In this document: one piece after another, positions 48,963-57,710 of the stretch
Layout: each line of letters opens with the position of its first letter
How positions within the stretch are numbered: the stretch's first letter is position 1
Assembly: GCA_033764075.1 (NCBI GenBank)
Contig: JANRJH010000007.1
Span: 92,304 to 156,303, forward strand
Origin: M3007 sp033764075
GTDB lineage: Bacteria; Bacteroidota; Bacteroidia; Chitinophagales; Saprospiraceae
Length of the DNA stretch: 64,000 nucleotides
Direction of reading: 5' to 3'
Program-made: the position numbers and the translations under genes
The notes under the pieces: model-generated
Told to the model about the DNA's origin: nothing
Databases searched by the model: none
What the model saw: the letters and a program-made list of their open reading frames with translations, nothing else

Positions 48963-49175
48963 TCAGCTCAAGTCATAACCGTCTTCCGGGCCCTTTTTAT
49001 CGTCCGCAGCCTCACCTGCCGGCGATCGCAGCACGCCGACCACCAGCACGCCCAACAACAGGGGCACCAGCGCGGAGCAGACGATATACATCAGCGGGGT
49101 AGGGTAAAAAAACAGGACGGCTACGGTGCCGAGCAGCGCAGCACTGATGATGGCGACGAGCGAGCGATAGTGCAT
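48963..49175 (-). CDS. Small two-span membrane protein (70 aa)
   Basis: 70 residues from ATG 49175. Two hydrophobic helices (VAIISAALLGTVAVLFFY and MYIVCSALVPLLLGVLVVGVL) are separated by a short PTPL turn, and the C-terminus is acidic (DDKKGPEDGYDLS). It begins 11 bp after the stop of the thioredoxin-like gene on the same strand, so it is probably its operon partner. Not a family I can name. Confidence 0.65.
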   Translation of the reverse strand: MHYRSLVAIISAALLGTVAVLFFYPTPLMYIVCSALVPLLLGVLVVGVLRSPAGEAADDKKGPEDGYDLS

Positions 49176-49186
49176 ACCGGGTAATT

Positions 49187-50587
49187 TTAGCGCAGTTTTT
49201 TCATTTCCCGATCAAACACTTCCTCCAGCTGGTTTGCCTTGAGGTTTTTGGCCACAATGATGCGTTCCTTGTTGAGCACGTAGAGTTCGGGCGTGATGTC
49301 CACAAAATACTTGGCGTACACTGCCCGGTTGGTGGGGTCGAAAACATTGGTGAAGGTGAAGCCGTTCTTGCGCACAAACGCCTTCCATTCCTCGTCGGTG
49401 GTACTGAGGGCTATGCCGTAGAAATCCACGCCCTTGTCTTTCCATTTGCTGTAAATGCGCTGGATTTCCGGGGCGTCTTTCTGGCAGTGTTCGCAATCGG
49501 GGCTGAACATGAAAACCACCACTATGGGGGCTTTCATTTCGTAGATGCTTTTGTACTGGCCGTTCACGTCCAGGGCGCGCACATCGGGGCCTTTGCGGCC
49601 CAGGAGGCTGGCCTCCATTTCCGAGACGTGTTTCTGGAGGTCGGCGATTTCTTTCGGGTTGCTCCAGAAGGCCAGTTCGGGGGTGAAAAAGTTTTTGACA
49701 ACGTGCACGTACACCGCCTCTCCGTCCATCACAGAGGTTTTCCCGTTCTCGTAGTTCAGCCCGATCCAGTTGGTGAAAAACTGGAAATATTCGGGGTAAG
49801 GCATGACGCGGCGGATGAGCGGATCGGCCACCCGGATGATGGAGTCGGGCTGCTGGGGTGTGAGTTCGGTGATATAACGCTTGAGTTTGTTGCCGATGAC
49901 GGGCGTACGCAGCAGGCGCGTGTCGGTGAAATCCACGCCGTCCCAGAACCGGTCGCGGTAGTCGAGCAGTCGGCGGAGCGTATCCAAATCGCCGTTGGGC
50001 TTTTTGAAGTCGACCGGATCGGGGTTCTGGCCGGCAATTTTAAATTTGGTGTAAAAACTATTCGGGTATTTTTTGAAAGTGTCGTCGAGTTGTTTTTTGC
50101 GGGCCGCCACCAGCTGGTCCTGGCGCGCCTTGGCCTGCTCGAACTCCGGTGTGCCGGGTGTTGCTTTCTGGAACAATTCGGATACGGCTTTGGTCTCGGC
50201 CTCCTGGGAAGTCTGGAAGCGGAAGTTTTCGTAGAGCAACTCGGTATCGAGGCAGCCGTCTACCGTCATGGTTGCCGGAATCTGGTCGGCCTTGCAACGC
50301 AGGGTAAAGTGCTGATCCTGGTCGACGAGCATGGAGAAGTTGCGCTGCCCGGGCAGCAGAAAATAAAAGAATCCGGAGGGCAGGGCCCTTTTGCGCCGCA
50401 GGTTGAAGTAGCCCTTGGCGTCCACCTCGGTGGAATCGATGATGTAGGTGCGATCGCCCTGCACAGCCACCAGTTTGGCTTTTCCGGCGGGCAGGCCTTC
50501 GACAAAAACTTTAATGTCGGTCGAATCGGTCTGGGCGGAAAGGGCCGCGCCCCAGAGCAAAAACGAAAGAATAGTGTATTTCCACAT
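49187..50587 (-). CDS. Periplasmic thioredoxin-like (TlpA/DUF5106-type) protein
   Basis: 466 residues with signal peptide MWKYTILSFLLWGAALSAQ. The N-terminal 110 residues look like DUF4369 (VFVEGLPAGKAKLVAVQGDR, DSTEVDAKGYFNL), the middle is helical (DUF5106-like), and the last 140 residues form a thioredoxin fold with active-site SPDCEHCQKD (CxxC) and cis-proline ITPELYVL. Such proteins are common Bacteroidota periplasmic disulfide oxidoreductases of unknown partner. TAAATTTG at 50613-50620 is a promoter element. Confidence 0.85.
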   Translation of the reverse strand: MWKYTILSFLLWGAALSAQTDSTDIKVFVEGLPAGKAKLVAVQGDRTYIIDSTEVDAKGYFNLRRKRALPSGFFYFLLPGQRNFSMLVDQDQHFTLRCKADQIPATMTVDGCLDTELLYENFRFQTSQEAETKAVSELFQKATPGTPEFEQAKARQDQLVAARKKQLDDTFKKYPNSFYTKFKIAGQNPDPVDFKKPNGDLDTLRRLLDYRDRFWDGVDFTDTRLLRTPVIGNKLKRYITELTPQQPDSIIRVADPLIRRVMPYPEYFQFFTNWIGLNYENGKTSVMDGEAVYVHVVKNFFTPELAFWSNPKEIADLQKHVSEMEASLLGRKGPDVRALDVNGQYKSIYEMKAPIVVVFMFSPDCEHCQKDAPEIQRIYSKWKDKGVDFYGIALSTTDEEWKAFVRKNGFTFTNVFDPTNRAVYAKYFVDITPELYVLNKERIIVAKNLKANQLEEVFDREMKKLR

Positions 50588-50612
50588 AACCGGAGTAGCG
50601 TTTGGTTGGGTG

Positions 50613-50620
50613 CAAATTTA
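50613..50620 (-). promoter_or_regulatory. -7 element upstream of the thioredoxin-like gene
   Basis: TAAATTTG on the minus strand, 25 bases before the ATG at 50587. Confidence 0.5.
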
Positions 50621-50742
50621 CCTGGAATGGCCAAAGCGGCGAAAGGTTTAAGGAATTGTTGACAAAATGCAACCCCCCGTTCCTGCGTTTGTCTTTTCAG
50701 CGCAATCACATTCTGTTTCCGACACCTTTTTTACTGTGCGTC

Positions 50743-52155
50743 ATGAAAACAATTGGAACCCTTTTCGCCGGTTTGGTACTCTTCTCCGCCGCCATTCATG
50801 CCCAAAACGAACGCAAGATCACCATCGAAAAAACGACCGTTGAACCCAGTGGAACGGTTAAAAGCGAGGTGATCGTCAAGACCGGCGAGGATGCCCGACA
50901 GTTCGATCTGGAACAGTACCTCGAAGCCCATGAGGACGAAAGCCTGATCATCATCGTCGAACGCGCCAACGGCAAACGGCAATACATCCGCACGGCGCCC
51001 GAAGAGGAACTGAGCGATGCCGATTATCTGGACGCGGAAAGTGCGGCGGAAATGGCCATGGCCGAGGCTATGCGGGCGGCTGAAGCGCCGGTATCCCGCG
51101 GCTTCCTGGGCGTCAGCCCGTCCGGCGACGACGATCCGTCAAAACCCGGCGTGGCGGTGAAAGTCATCGCCAACAGCGGCGCCGAAAGGGCAGGCCTGCG
51201 CAGCGAAGACGTCGTGCTCAAACTGAACGACCAGCAGGTAAGAGCATGGTCGGATATAGAGGCGATTATGTCGGAAACCCACCCCGGGCAACAGATTAAC
51301 ATCCGGTACCGCCCCAAAAACGAATCCAAAGAACGCACCGTCAAGGCGACCCTGACCGCCAAAAGCAACAACCAGCCCGACTGGCAGGTCATCGTCGAGG
51401 ACGAAAACCTGGGCTGGGGCGAAGTGCAGATCGACGAACGCACCAAGGAAGCTTGTCTGGGTGTGTACTCAGGAGAGGCCGAACAGGGCGCCGAGATCAA
51501 CGAATTTACCGCCACTTCTGCGGCGCAGTCCGCCGGTATGCAGGTGGGCGACATCATCACCGGGGTCAACGGCGTTGCCGTCAAGAACCACGATGAGCTC
51601 TGGAACCAGATCGCCCGGTTCAAAGCCGGCGAAACGGTCGGCATCGAATACCTGCGCGAAGGGAAAACACAGACGGTGAACGTTACCCTCAACCCCTGTG
51701 ACACACAAAAACAAATCATCCTGCGTTCACCGGATGACTCGGGCGAGGGGGAACTGAGCCGGATGTACATCTGGGACTGGACGAAGGACAACAGGGATTT
51801 GCTGCGCAACAGTCAGGTCATTGCCATCCCCCGTGCCGGTGAGGGCGACGTGCCGGTCCGTACAGATCTGGACACGCCGATTCCCGCGGACCGGCAGCTC
51901 AAGGTGCGTAATTTTGAATCCACACCGTCTTCCAGCGGTAATCCGGTGACGCTCGGTTTCAGCGCCCCCCCGGTGGCCACCATGGTGACGATTTTCGACG
52001 CCGCAGGCCGCCAAATATTCCGCGAAGAGCTCAACAGCTTTTCGGGGTCCTACAACCGCCAGTTCGACCTGAGCGCCCATGCCAACACCACGATCACCTT
52101 GCATGTACAACAGGGTGAGTTGGTGTTTATGCAAAAGATGGTGGTGGGCATTTAA
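50743..52155 (+). CDS. Secreted double-PDZ protein with T9SS-like C-terminus
   Basis: 470 residues from ATG 50743 with signal peptide MKTIGTLFAGLVLFSAAIHA. Two PDZ domains are visible: about residues 116-195 (SRGFLGVSPSG, NSGAERAGLRSEDVVLKLND) and 235-315 (ACLGVYSGE, SAAQSAGMQVGDIITGVNG). There is no trypsin-like protease domain, so it is a scaffold or adaptor. The last 80 residues (VTLGFSAPPVATMVTIFDAA, GRQIFREEL, ...MQKMVVGI) look like a type A sorting domain. It is convergent with the M48 gene, with a single base between stops. Confidence 0.83.
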   Translation: MKTIGTLFAGLVLFSAAIHAQNERKITIEKTTVEPSGTVKSEVIVKTGEDARQFDLEQYLEAHEDESLIIIVERANGKRQYIRTAPEEELSDADYLDAESAAEMAMAEAMRAAEAPVSRGFLGVSPSGDDDPSKPGVAVKVIANSGAERAGLRSEDVVLKLNDQQVRAWSDIEAIMSETHPGQQINIRYRPKNESKERTVKATLTAKSNNQPDWQVIVEDENLGWGEVQIDERTKEACLGVYSGEAEQGAEINEFTATSAAQSAGMQVGDIITGVNGVAVKNHDELWNQIARFKAGETVGIEYLREGKTQTVNVTLNPCDTQKQIILRSPDDSGEGELSRMYIWDWTKDNRDLLRNSQVIAIPRAGEGDVPVRTDLDTPIPADRQLKVRNFESTPSSSGNPVTLGFSAPPVATMVTIFDAAGRQIFREELNSFSGSYNRQFDLSAHANTTITLHVQQGELVFMQKMVVGI

Positions 52156-52156
52156 G

Positions 52157-52990
52157 CTACGGCTGCACCCTGTATTTGGAGCTTTTGGGCACCGGGTACT
52201 TTTTTACGTATTCCTGCGCCTTTGGCACCAACTCTTTCAACCGCTGGCTCCGCTTGTCCGGGTCGGGGTGGGTGCTGAGGAATTCCGGCATCTGGCCTCC
52301 GCCGGAAGCCGCCATGCGCGCCCAGAAGGGAGCGGCCTCTTTGGGATCGTATCCCGCCATGGCCATGAGGTATAGCCCGATCTCGTCGGCCTCCGACTCG
52401 TGCTTGCGGCTGAACGGCAGCAGAACACCCGCCTGGGTGGCGACGCCGGCAGCAGCCAGCACCAGGGCCCGGGTTTCACTGGGTTTTTGGGACATGGCCA
52501 CGTCCAGAGACACCAGTCCCATGGTGGCCAGCAGGCTCTGGCTCATGCGCTCGTTGCCGTGTTTGGCCAGGGCGTGTGCGATCTCGTGGCCCATAACCAC
52601 CGCCAGCGCGTCTTCGTTTTGCGTCACTTTTAAAATGCCGGTGTACACCGCCACCTTGCCTCCGGGCATACAGAATGCATTCACGGTGTTTTCGTCGATT
52701 ACATTGAACTCCCACGCAAACTCCCTCAGCTCGGCGGCCTTGCCGGTGGCCCGGTAATACACTTCGACGGCCTCGCGCAGGTCGTTGCCCACGCGGCGGA
52801 CCAGCTCAACCTCCTTACCCGACTTCAGGGTCTTGCTCTGGCTCAAAAAGCTGCGGTATTCGTTGGCGCTGAGGCTATTGATCGTCTGGGCCGGAATCAG
52901 GCTGATGCGTGAACGGTTGGTCATCACCGTTTTGCTGCACGCCGCCAGCATAAACAGCAGGATGAAGCCGGATAACAGGTTTCGTTTCAT
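52157..52990 (-). CDS. M48 family metallopeptidase lipoprotein
   Basis: 277 residues. A lipobox signal (SGFILLFMLAAC) anchors it as a lipoprotein. The zinc site is HEIAH in VVMGHEIAHALAKHGNERM, with the third ligand Glu in HESEADEIGLYLMAMAGYDP. The LSTHPDPDKRSQRL segment near the end is typical of the BepA/LoiP (periplasmic quality-control) group, which degrades misassembled outer-membrane proteins. Complete by length. Confidence 0.92.
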   Translation of the reverse strand: MKRNLLSGFILLFMLAACSKTVMTNRSRISLIPAQTINSLSANEYRSFLSQSKTLKSGKEVELVRRVGNDLREAVEVYYRATGKAAELREFAWEFNVIDENTVNAFCMPGGKVAVYTGILKVTQNEDALAVVMGHEIAHALAKHGNERMSQSLLATMGLVSLDVAMSQKPSETRALVLAAAGVATQAGVLLPFSRKHESEADEIGLYLMAMAGYDPKEAAPFWARMAASGGGQMPEFLSTHPDPDKRSQRLKELVPKAQEYVKKYPVPKSSKYRVQP

Positions 52991-53156
52991 GGTTGGGTCT
53001 GTTTTTATGCAAAATTGATCAATTAACGACAGGATCTAAGCCCAGGGTTTGAATGTTCGGAAAAATTTAACAATTTTTATCCGTAACATTCAATCCAACC
53101 AATGCGTCTGGTACTTAATTTTACTTGTAGTATTCATCCTTTATGCTGTTTGACCC

Positions 53157-54872
53157 ATGGCGGGATATTCCTTTACGCGACGCGATCTTTTTCTGAAAGT
53201 CTTTCAAAGGCACGGTTTAGCCCTGCTGCCGGAGCCGGCGGCCGCCCCGGCCGCGTCGGCGGGTGTCGAAACGGACGAGACCCCGGTTACCCTCTCCGGC
53301 AACCTGACGCCCTACACGGGCCCTTGGGGGTACGAGCAGGCGGCCCACCTGTTGCGCCGCACCACGTTTGGCGTCACCCGATCGCAGATCGGGGACCTGG
53401 TTGCCCTGGGCAGCGCCGAGGCGGCACTCAGCCGTGTGCTGGATGTGCCCACCGTGCTGCCCGACCCGCCCGTCAACAACTACAACAACCCAGAATTCAC
53501 CGACCCGGGCGTTCCTTCCGGGCAGACCTGGGTTAATGCGCCCCTCGACCTCAACAACCCGGAAGCGGAGATTTACCGGGTTGAGAGCTGGCGCGGCTGG
53601 TGGACCAACCTCATGGTCGAATCGCCCCCTGATATCCGTGAGAAAATGACCCTGTTCTGGCATAACCACTTCGCTACGCGCACCGAAAATGTGTTGTGGG
53701 GCAGGGCTATTTACCAGCACAACCAGTTGCTGCGCCGGCACGCGCTGGGCAACTTCAAAACCCTGGTCAAGGCCGTGACCCTGGATCCGGCCATGCTGGT
53801 TTTCCTGAACGGCTACCTGAACGATAAGGCGGCGCCCGATGAAAATTACGCACGCGAACTGCAAGAGTTGTTTACCGTGGGCAAGGATAACCCCGACCAT
53901 TACACCGAAGACGACGTCTACCAGGCGGCACGCGTACTCACCGGCTGGCGCATCAACTTCCTCAACGCTACGTCTTTTTTCAACCCCCTGGCGCACGACA
54001 TCGGCCAAAAACAATTTTCAGCCTATTACAACAACACCGTCATCCAGGGCAGCCTGAACAGCAATACCGAACTGGACGCCCTGCTCTACATGATCTTCCA
54101 GAAAGACGACGTAGCGCTTTTCCTCTGCCGAAAGCTCTATCGCTTTTTCGTCTATTACAAGATCGATGCCGACGTGGAAACCAACATCATCCAGCCCCTG
54201 GCGCAGATTTTCCGCAGCAACAACTACGAAATCCGGCCCGTGCTGGAGACCCTGCTCGGCAGCGAGCACTTTTTTGACGCCTACAACAAGGGTTGTTACA
54301 TCAAAACGCCGCTCGACCACATTGTCGGTACCTTGCGCAACTTCAACCTCGCCATCCCCGGTTCGACACTTTATGACGAGTGGCTCATGCGCACCTCCCT
54401 GAACTACGTGGCCAATGCCCTTCAGATGTTGCCGGGCGACCCGCCCAACGTGGCCGGCTGGCCCGCCTACCGGCAAGCGCCCGCTTTTTACCGGTTCTGG
54501 ATCACGGGCGACACCCTGCGCAACCGCAACCTGATCACCGACGCCCTCACCCTGGCATACATCCCCGCCGGCAATGACCAGCTGCGGATCGACCACATCG
54601 CCTTCGCCGCCCAGTTCGACAATCCAGGTGATCCGAACGCACTGCTCGACGACACCCTGCGCCTCCTACTGCCCATGCCCATCTCCGTCGGTAAAAAGAC
54701 GCTGCTGAAGAGCATTTTGCTTTCGGGGCAGGCCAACGACGCCTACTGGACGGTCGCCTGGCTCGAATACGTGAACAACCCCGGCAACCCAATGGCGCGC
54801 GATACCGTCTGGTACCGCCTGTCTTTCCTGCACAAATACATCCTGAATCTCCCGGAATACCAATTAGGTTGA
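53157..54872 (+). CDS. DUF1800 family protein
   Basis: 571 residues. The start ATG 53157 gives MAGYSFTRRDLFLKVFQRHG, a near twin-arginine motif, although the following hydrophobic stretch is weak. DUF1800 hallmarks follow: HLLRRTTFGVTRSQI, EKMTLFWHNHFATR, NYARELQELFTVG, DDVYQAARVLTGW, FLCRKLYRFFVYY, LKTP-like YIKTPLDHIVGTLR and PPNVAGWPAYRQ. The family has no known activity. It is always seen next to a DUF1501 gene in many phyla, as here (stop and next start one base apart), suggesting the two act together. Confidence 0.9.
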   Translation: MAGYSFTRRDLFLKVFQRHGLALLPEPAAAPAASAGVETDETPVTLSGNLTPYTGPWGYEQAAHLLRRTTFGVTRSQIGDLVALGSAEAALSRVLDVPTVLPDPPVNNYNNPEFTDPGVPSGQTWVNAPLDLNNPEAEIYRVESWRGWWTNLMVESPPDIREKMTLFWHNHFATRTENVLWGRAIYQHNQLLRRHALGNFKTLVKAVTLDPAMLVFLNGYLNDKAAPDENYARELQELFTVGKDNPDHYTEDDVYQAARVLTGWRINFLNATSFFNPLAHDIGQKQFSAYYNNTVIQGSLNSNTELDALLYMIFQKDDVALFLCRKLYRFFVYYKIDADVETNIIQPLAQIFRSNNYEIRPVLETLLGSEHFFDAYNKGCYIKTPLDHIVGTLRNFNLAIPGSTLYDEWLMRTSLNYVANALQMLPGDPPNVAGWPAYRQAPAFYRFWITGDTLRNRNLITDALTLAYIPAGNDQLRIDHIAFAAQFDNPGDPNALLDDTLRLLLPMPISVGKKTLLKSILLSGQANDAYWTVAWLEYVNNPGNPMARDTVWYRLSFLHKYILNLPEYQLG

Positions 54873-54873
54873 T

Positions 54874-56454
54874 ATGAAAAGACGCCATTTCCTCCAATAT
54901 GCCGGCCTCACTGCCGGCGCTGCCGCCTTTCCTTTTCAGGGTTTTTCGGTCAACACCATGCCCAGGCTGCCCCTGCTGCGCGTGCTGGCCGGGGCCGGCA
55001 ACCCCTACAACCGCGTCCTGGTGCTCGTGCAACTCACCGGCGGCAACGATGGCCTGGCCAGCTTCATCCCGCTGGATCAGTACGCCAACCTTGCCAACGT
55101 GCGCGCCAACATCCTCGTCCCGGAAAACAAGGTGCTCGGCCTCAACGGGGTGCCCGACAGCGGTTTCCACCCCAAAATGACCCACCTGCGCGACCTGTTC
55201 AACGACGGGCTGATGTCCATTGTCCAAAATGTCGGATACCCCAACCAGGATTATTCCCATTTTCGCTCGACCGACATCTGGATGTCCGGCTCCGATGCCG
55301 ACGAGTTTCTCGAAACAGGCTGGCTGGGGCGCCAACTCCAGTCGGAATACCCCGACTACCCGGATGGCTTCCCGAATGCCGATATGCCCGACCCGCTGGC
55401 CATCCAGATCGGGGCCGTTATCTCTCTGGCCCTCATGAGCAGTGCCGGACCCATGGGCTTTGCCATCAGCGACGCCGCAGCGTACTACCAGTTCATCAAC
55501 GACCTGGTGGAGCCTGCGCCCAACTCGCCTTATGGCGACGAGTTGAGCTTCATTCGCCTGATCGCCCAGCAGGCGCAGTTGTACTACAACTCGATCAAGG
55601 ACGCGGCCGGCAAAGGACGCAACCTGTCGAACAAATACCCTGTTTCCGGGGAAAACGTGCTGGCCGACCAGCTCAAGATCGTCGCCCAGCTCATCGACGG
55701 CGGATTGAAAACCCCCGTGTACATCGTATCCCTCGACGGCTTCGATACGCACAGTGAGCAGGTAGACGCTACCTTCGGAAATACTGAGGGTGTACACGCC
55801 GACCTGTTGTTCAAATTGTCGGAAGCCGTCGGCGCCTTTCAGGATGACCTGCACAAACTAGGCCACGCCGACCGGGTGGCGGGCATGACCTTTTCCGAAT
55901 TCGGACGCACCATCGCCTCCAACGGCAGTCTGGGTACCGACCACGGCGCTGCTGCCCCCCTATTCGTTTTCGGCGCCCGTGTGATTCCCGGCGTGATTGG
56001 CGCCAACCCGGAAATCCCGTCCGATGTAAACCCGTCGGAGGACCTGCCGATGCAGCACGACTTCCGCTCGGTGTACGCCAGCGCGCTCAAGGACTGGTTC
56101 GGGGTGGCCGACCCCGAGGATATTCTGTTCGATCAGTACGACATCTTGCCCATTTTCAAGGCGCCGTCTACAGGCACCCACGCCTCGGCATCTACGATCG
56201 GCATGTCGGCGCGCAACTTCCCGAATCCGTTCCGGGGGTTTACCACCATCGCTTTTACCCTGCCGTCGGCAACGCGGGTGCGCATAGACGTCATGGACGC
56301 ACAGGGCCGACTGCTGGACACCGTCGCCGACCGGCACTTCGACGCAGGAGACCACCAGGTTCCTTATCGAAACCCGCAACTGCCCGCCGGGCAGTATGCC
56401 TTCCGGCTACAGACCCCGGGCGGCGTGCTGAGCCGGCAGATGGTGGCGTTTTAG
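54874..56454 (+). CDS. DUF1501 family protein with T9SS type A sorting domain
   Basis: 526 residues. The N-terminus MKRRHFLQYAGLTAGAAAFP is a good twin-arginine signal (RRxFLQ). DUF1501 features: VLVQLTGGNDGLASFIPLD, DYSHFRSTDIWMSG, VSLDGFDTHSEQ, MTFSEFGRTIASNGSLGTDH, GAAAPLFVFGARVIPG; the fold is alkaline-phosphatase-like and the Asp/His residues in GFDTH and GTDHG are candidate metal ligands. The C-terminal 75 residues (FPNPFRGFTTIAFTLPSATR...GQYAFRLQ) form a T9SS type A domain. So it combines Tat-type export with T9SS secretion. Confidence 0.9.
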   Translation: MKRRHFLQYAGLTAGAAAFPFQGFSVNTMPRLPLLRVLAGAGNPYNRVLVLVQLTGGNDGLASFIPLDQYANLANVRANILVPENKVLGLNGVPDSGFHPKMTHLRDLFNDGLMSIVQNVGYPNQDYSHFRSTDIWMSGSDADEFLETGWLGRQLQSEYPDYPDGFPNADMPDPLAIQIGAVISLALMSSAGPMGFAISDAAAYYQFINDLVEPAPNSPYGDELSFIRLIAQQAQLYYNSIKDAAGKGRNLSNKYPVSGENVLADQLKIVAQLIDGGLKTPVYIVSLDGFDTHSEQVDATFGNTEGVHADLLFKLSEAVGAFQDDLHKLGHADRVAGMTFSEFGRTIASNGSLGTDHGAAAPLFVFGARVIPGVIGANPEIPSDVNPSEDLPMQHDFRSVYASALKDWFGVADPEDILFDQYDILPIFKAPSTGTHASASTIGMSARNFPNPFRGFTTIAFTLPSATRVRIDVMDAQGRLLDTVADRHFDAGDHQVPYRNPQLPAGQYAFRLQTPGGVLSRQMVAF

Positions 56455-56516
56455 GGGATCGAATATAGATCAACTACCAACGCGCAATCTGCATTTCCAA
56501 ATAAAATCTTGAACGA

Positions 56517-56576
56517 GACGCTACCGATAGGATGACTCAAAGCCCAATGTTGTCAACTTATCGTAAAAGTAATGTT
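56517..56576 (+). repeat. 60-bp repeat, copy 1 (left of Rpn pseudogene)
   Basis: Begins GACGCTACCGATAGGATG and includes CCCAATGTTGTCAAC. It matches copies 2 (57524-57584) and 3 (57602-57662, inverted) at about 75-80 percent of positions; it is the most diverged copy. Confidence 0.8.
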
Positions 56577-56725
56577 ATGAAATTATCTACAATGAAACCA
56601 GATATTTATTTTTAGCCGCTAACTACGCGAATTAACGCTAATGCGTGGAATGCGCGGCAGAAACGGGTCATTTTTGCCTCCGTTGGCGTTTTACGCCTGG
56701 CCGCTCGCCCCGCCATTAAAAACAA
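56577..56725. other. Gene-free leader of the Rpn element
   Basis: No reading frame of note. It contains an imperfect GCCGC/GCGGC hairpin with repeated CGCTAA/ACTACGCG words at 56615-56658. Together with copy 1 of the repeat it makes up the gene-free interval 56455-56725. Confidence 0.4.
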
Positions 56726-56757
56726 TTTGTTTTTAAAAGGACAACTCCGTACCTTTG
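56726..56757 (+). promoter_or_regulatory. Full Bacteroidota promoter of the Rpn gene
   Basis: TTTG at 56726-56729, a 20-base spacer and TACCTTTG at 56750-56757: the best complete match to the TTTG-N20-TAnnTTTG consensus in the window, 22 bases before the ATG at 56779. Confidence 0.7.
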
Positions 56758-56778
56758 CCTACTCAACCCTGGTTGATC

Positions 56779-57478
56779 ATGGCGAAATCAAAACCCAAAG
56801 GTTCGCGCAAAAAAGACAAGCCCCACGACGCGGTGTTCAAAACCTTTTTCGGGGATGTGGGGATTGTCCGAAACTACCTGGCGCATTACACCGGCCCGGA
56901 GGTATACCGGCACATTGACCTGGCTGCGTTGCGCAAGTGCGACACGGCGTTTGTCGGCGGGCGCTTCGGGGTGTCGTTCAGCGACATGGTGTACGGACAC
57001 CGGCGCGCCGGTTCGGCTGTTGTTTTTGTTTGAGCACAAAAGCTATGAACCAGAGCATCCGGTGTAATTGCAACTGCTGGACTACATGTTGCAGCTTTGG
57101 GAAGACGACCTGCGGAACGGGCGTTCGCTTTTTCAAACCTTAACCCTTTACATCTACATCGTAAGCGGTATGTCACAAGGAGAAATTAAAACGCTGAGCA
57201 CCCAGCTCTCCGAGGCGGAGAACAGTTGGGTAGACGCCATTCCCGAAATTTTCGGCGAAAAATGGAAACGGGCGGGTTTGCGAAAGGGGCGCAGACAGGG
57301 GTTTAAAAAAGGCGTTGAAAAAGGTATCGAAAAAGGGCGGGAAGAGGCGTTTGAAGAGATCGTCAAAAAGATTCTTCTCAAGTTCCCGCAGTGGAGCGAC
57401 GCTGAGGTGGCGGCGTTTTTGGATGCGGAGGAAGGGTATGTCAAGCAGTTGCGGCGGACCTTGGAAGAGGACGTATAA
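56779..57478 (+). pseudogene. Broken Rpn-family PD-(D/E)XK nuclease/putative transposase
   Basis: From ATG 56779 the frame reads KPHDAVFKTFFGDVGIVRNY and FGVSFSDMVYGHRRAG, the N-terminus of Rpn (transposase_31-like) proteins with the active-site Asp in SDMVY. It stops at 57033; a frameshift near 57010 would continue as FLFEHKSYEPEHPV, with the E-x-K pair in EHK. That frame is broken by TAA at 57065-57067 and continues as LQLLDYMLQLWEDDLRNG and the charged coiled-coil tail (RRQGFKKGVEKGIEKGREEA). The region normally following DDLRNG (about 100 residues) also appears deleted. At least three lesions. Confidence 0.8.
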
Positions 57479-57523
57479 TAAGTCGAAAAAACTGGCATTT
57501 ATCCAATTAAAATTTTTAAAATC

Positions 57524-57584
57524 GACGTTAATCGACAGGATAGTTTGAGTCCCAATGTCTTCAACGTAGCGCAAAAGTAGTGTT
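57524..57584 (+). repeat. 60-bp repeat, copy 2 (right of Rpn pseudogene, direct)
   Basis: Begins GACGTTAATCGACAGGATAG and includes CCCAATGTCTTCAACGTAGC. Same orientation as copy 1, 1.0 kb away, and inverted relative to copy 3. Confidence 0.85.
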
Positions 57585-57601
57585 AAGCGTTTTGCTTTTG
57601 C

Positions 57602-57662
57602 AACACTGCTTTTGCGCTACGTTGAAGACATTGGGCTCAAAGCCATCCTATCGGTTAACGTC
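57602..57662 (-). repeat. 60-bp repeat, copy 3 (inverted), forming a hairpin with copy 2
   Basis: The inverse of copy 2 with very few differences; the inner 34 bases differ at one position. Copies 2 and 3 flank a 17-base loop at 57585-57601, making a hairpin of about 55-60 bp. Confidence 0.88.
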
Positions 57663-57710
57663 TAACGCCTCGAAACAAACGCTGGAGGCGGTTCCAAAAC
57701 GCAGGCGGTT

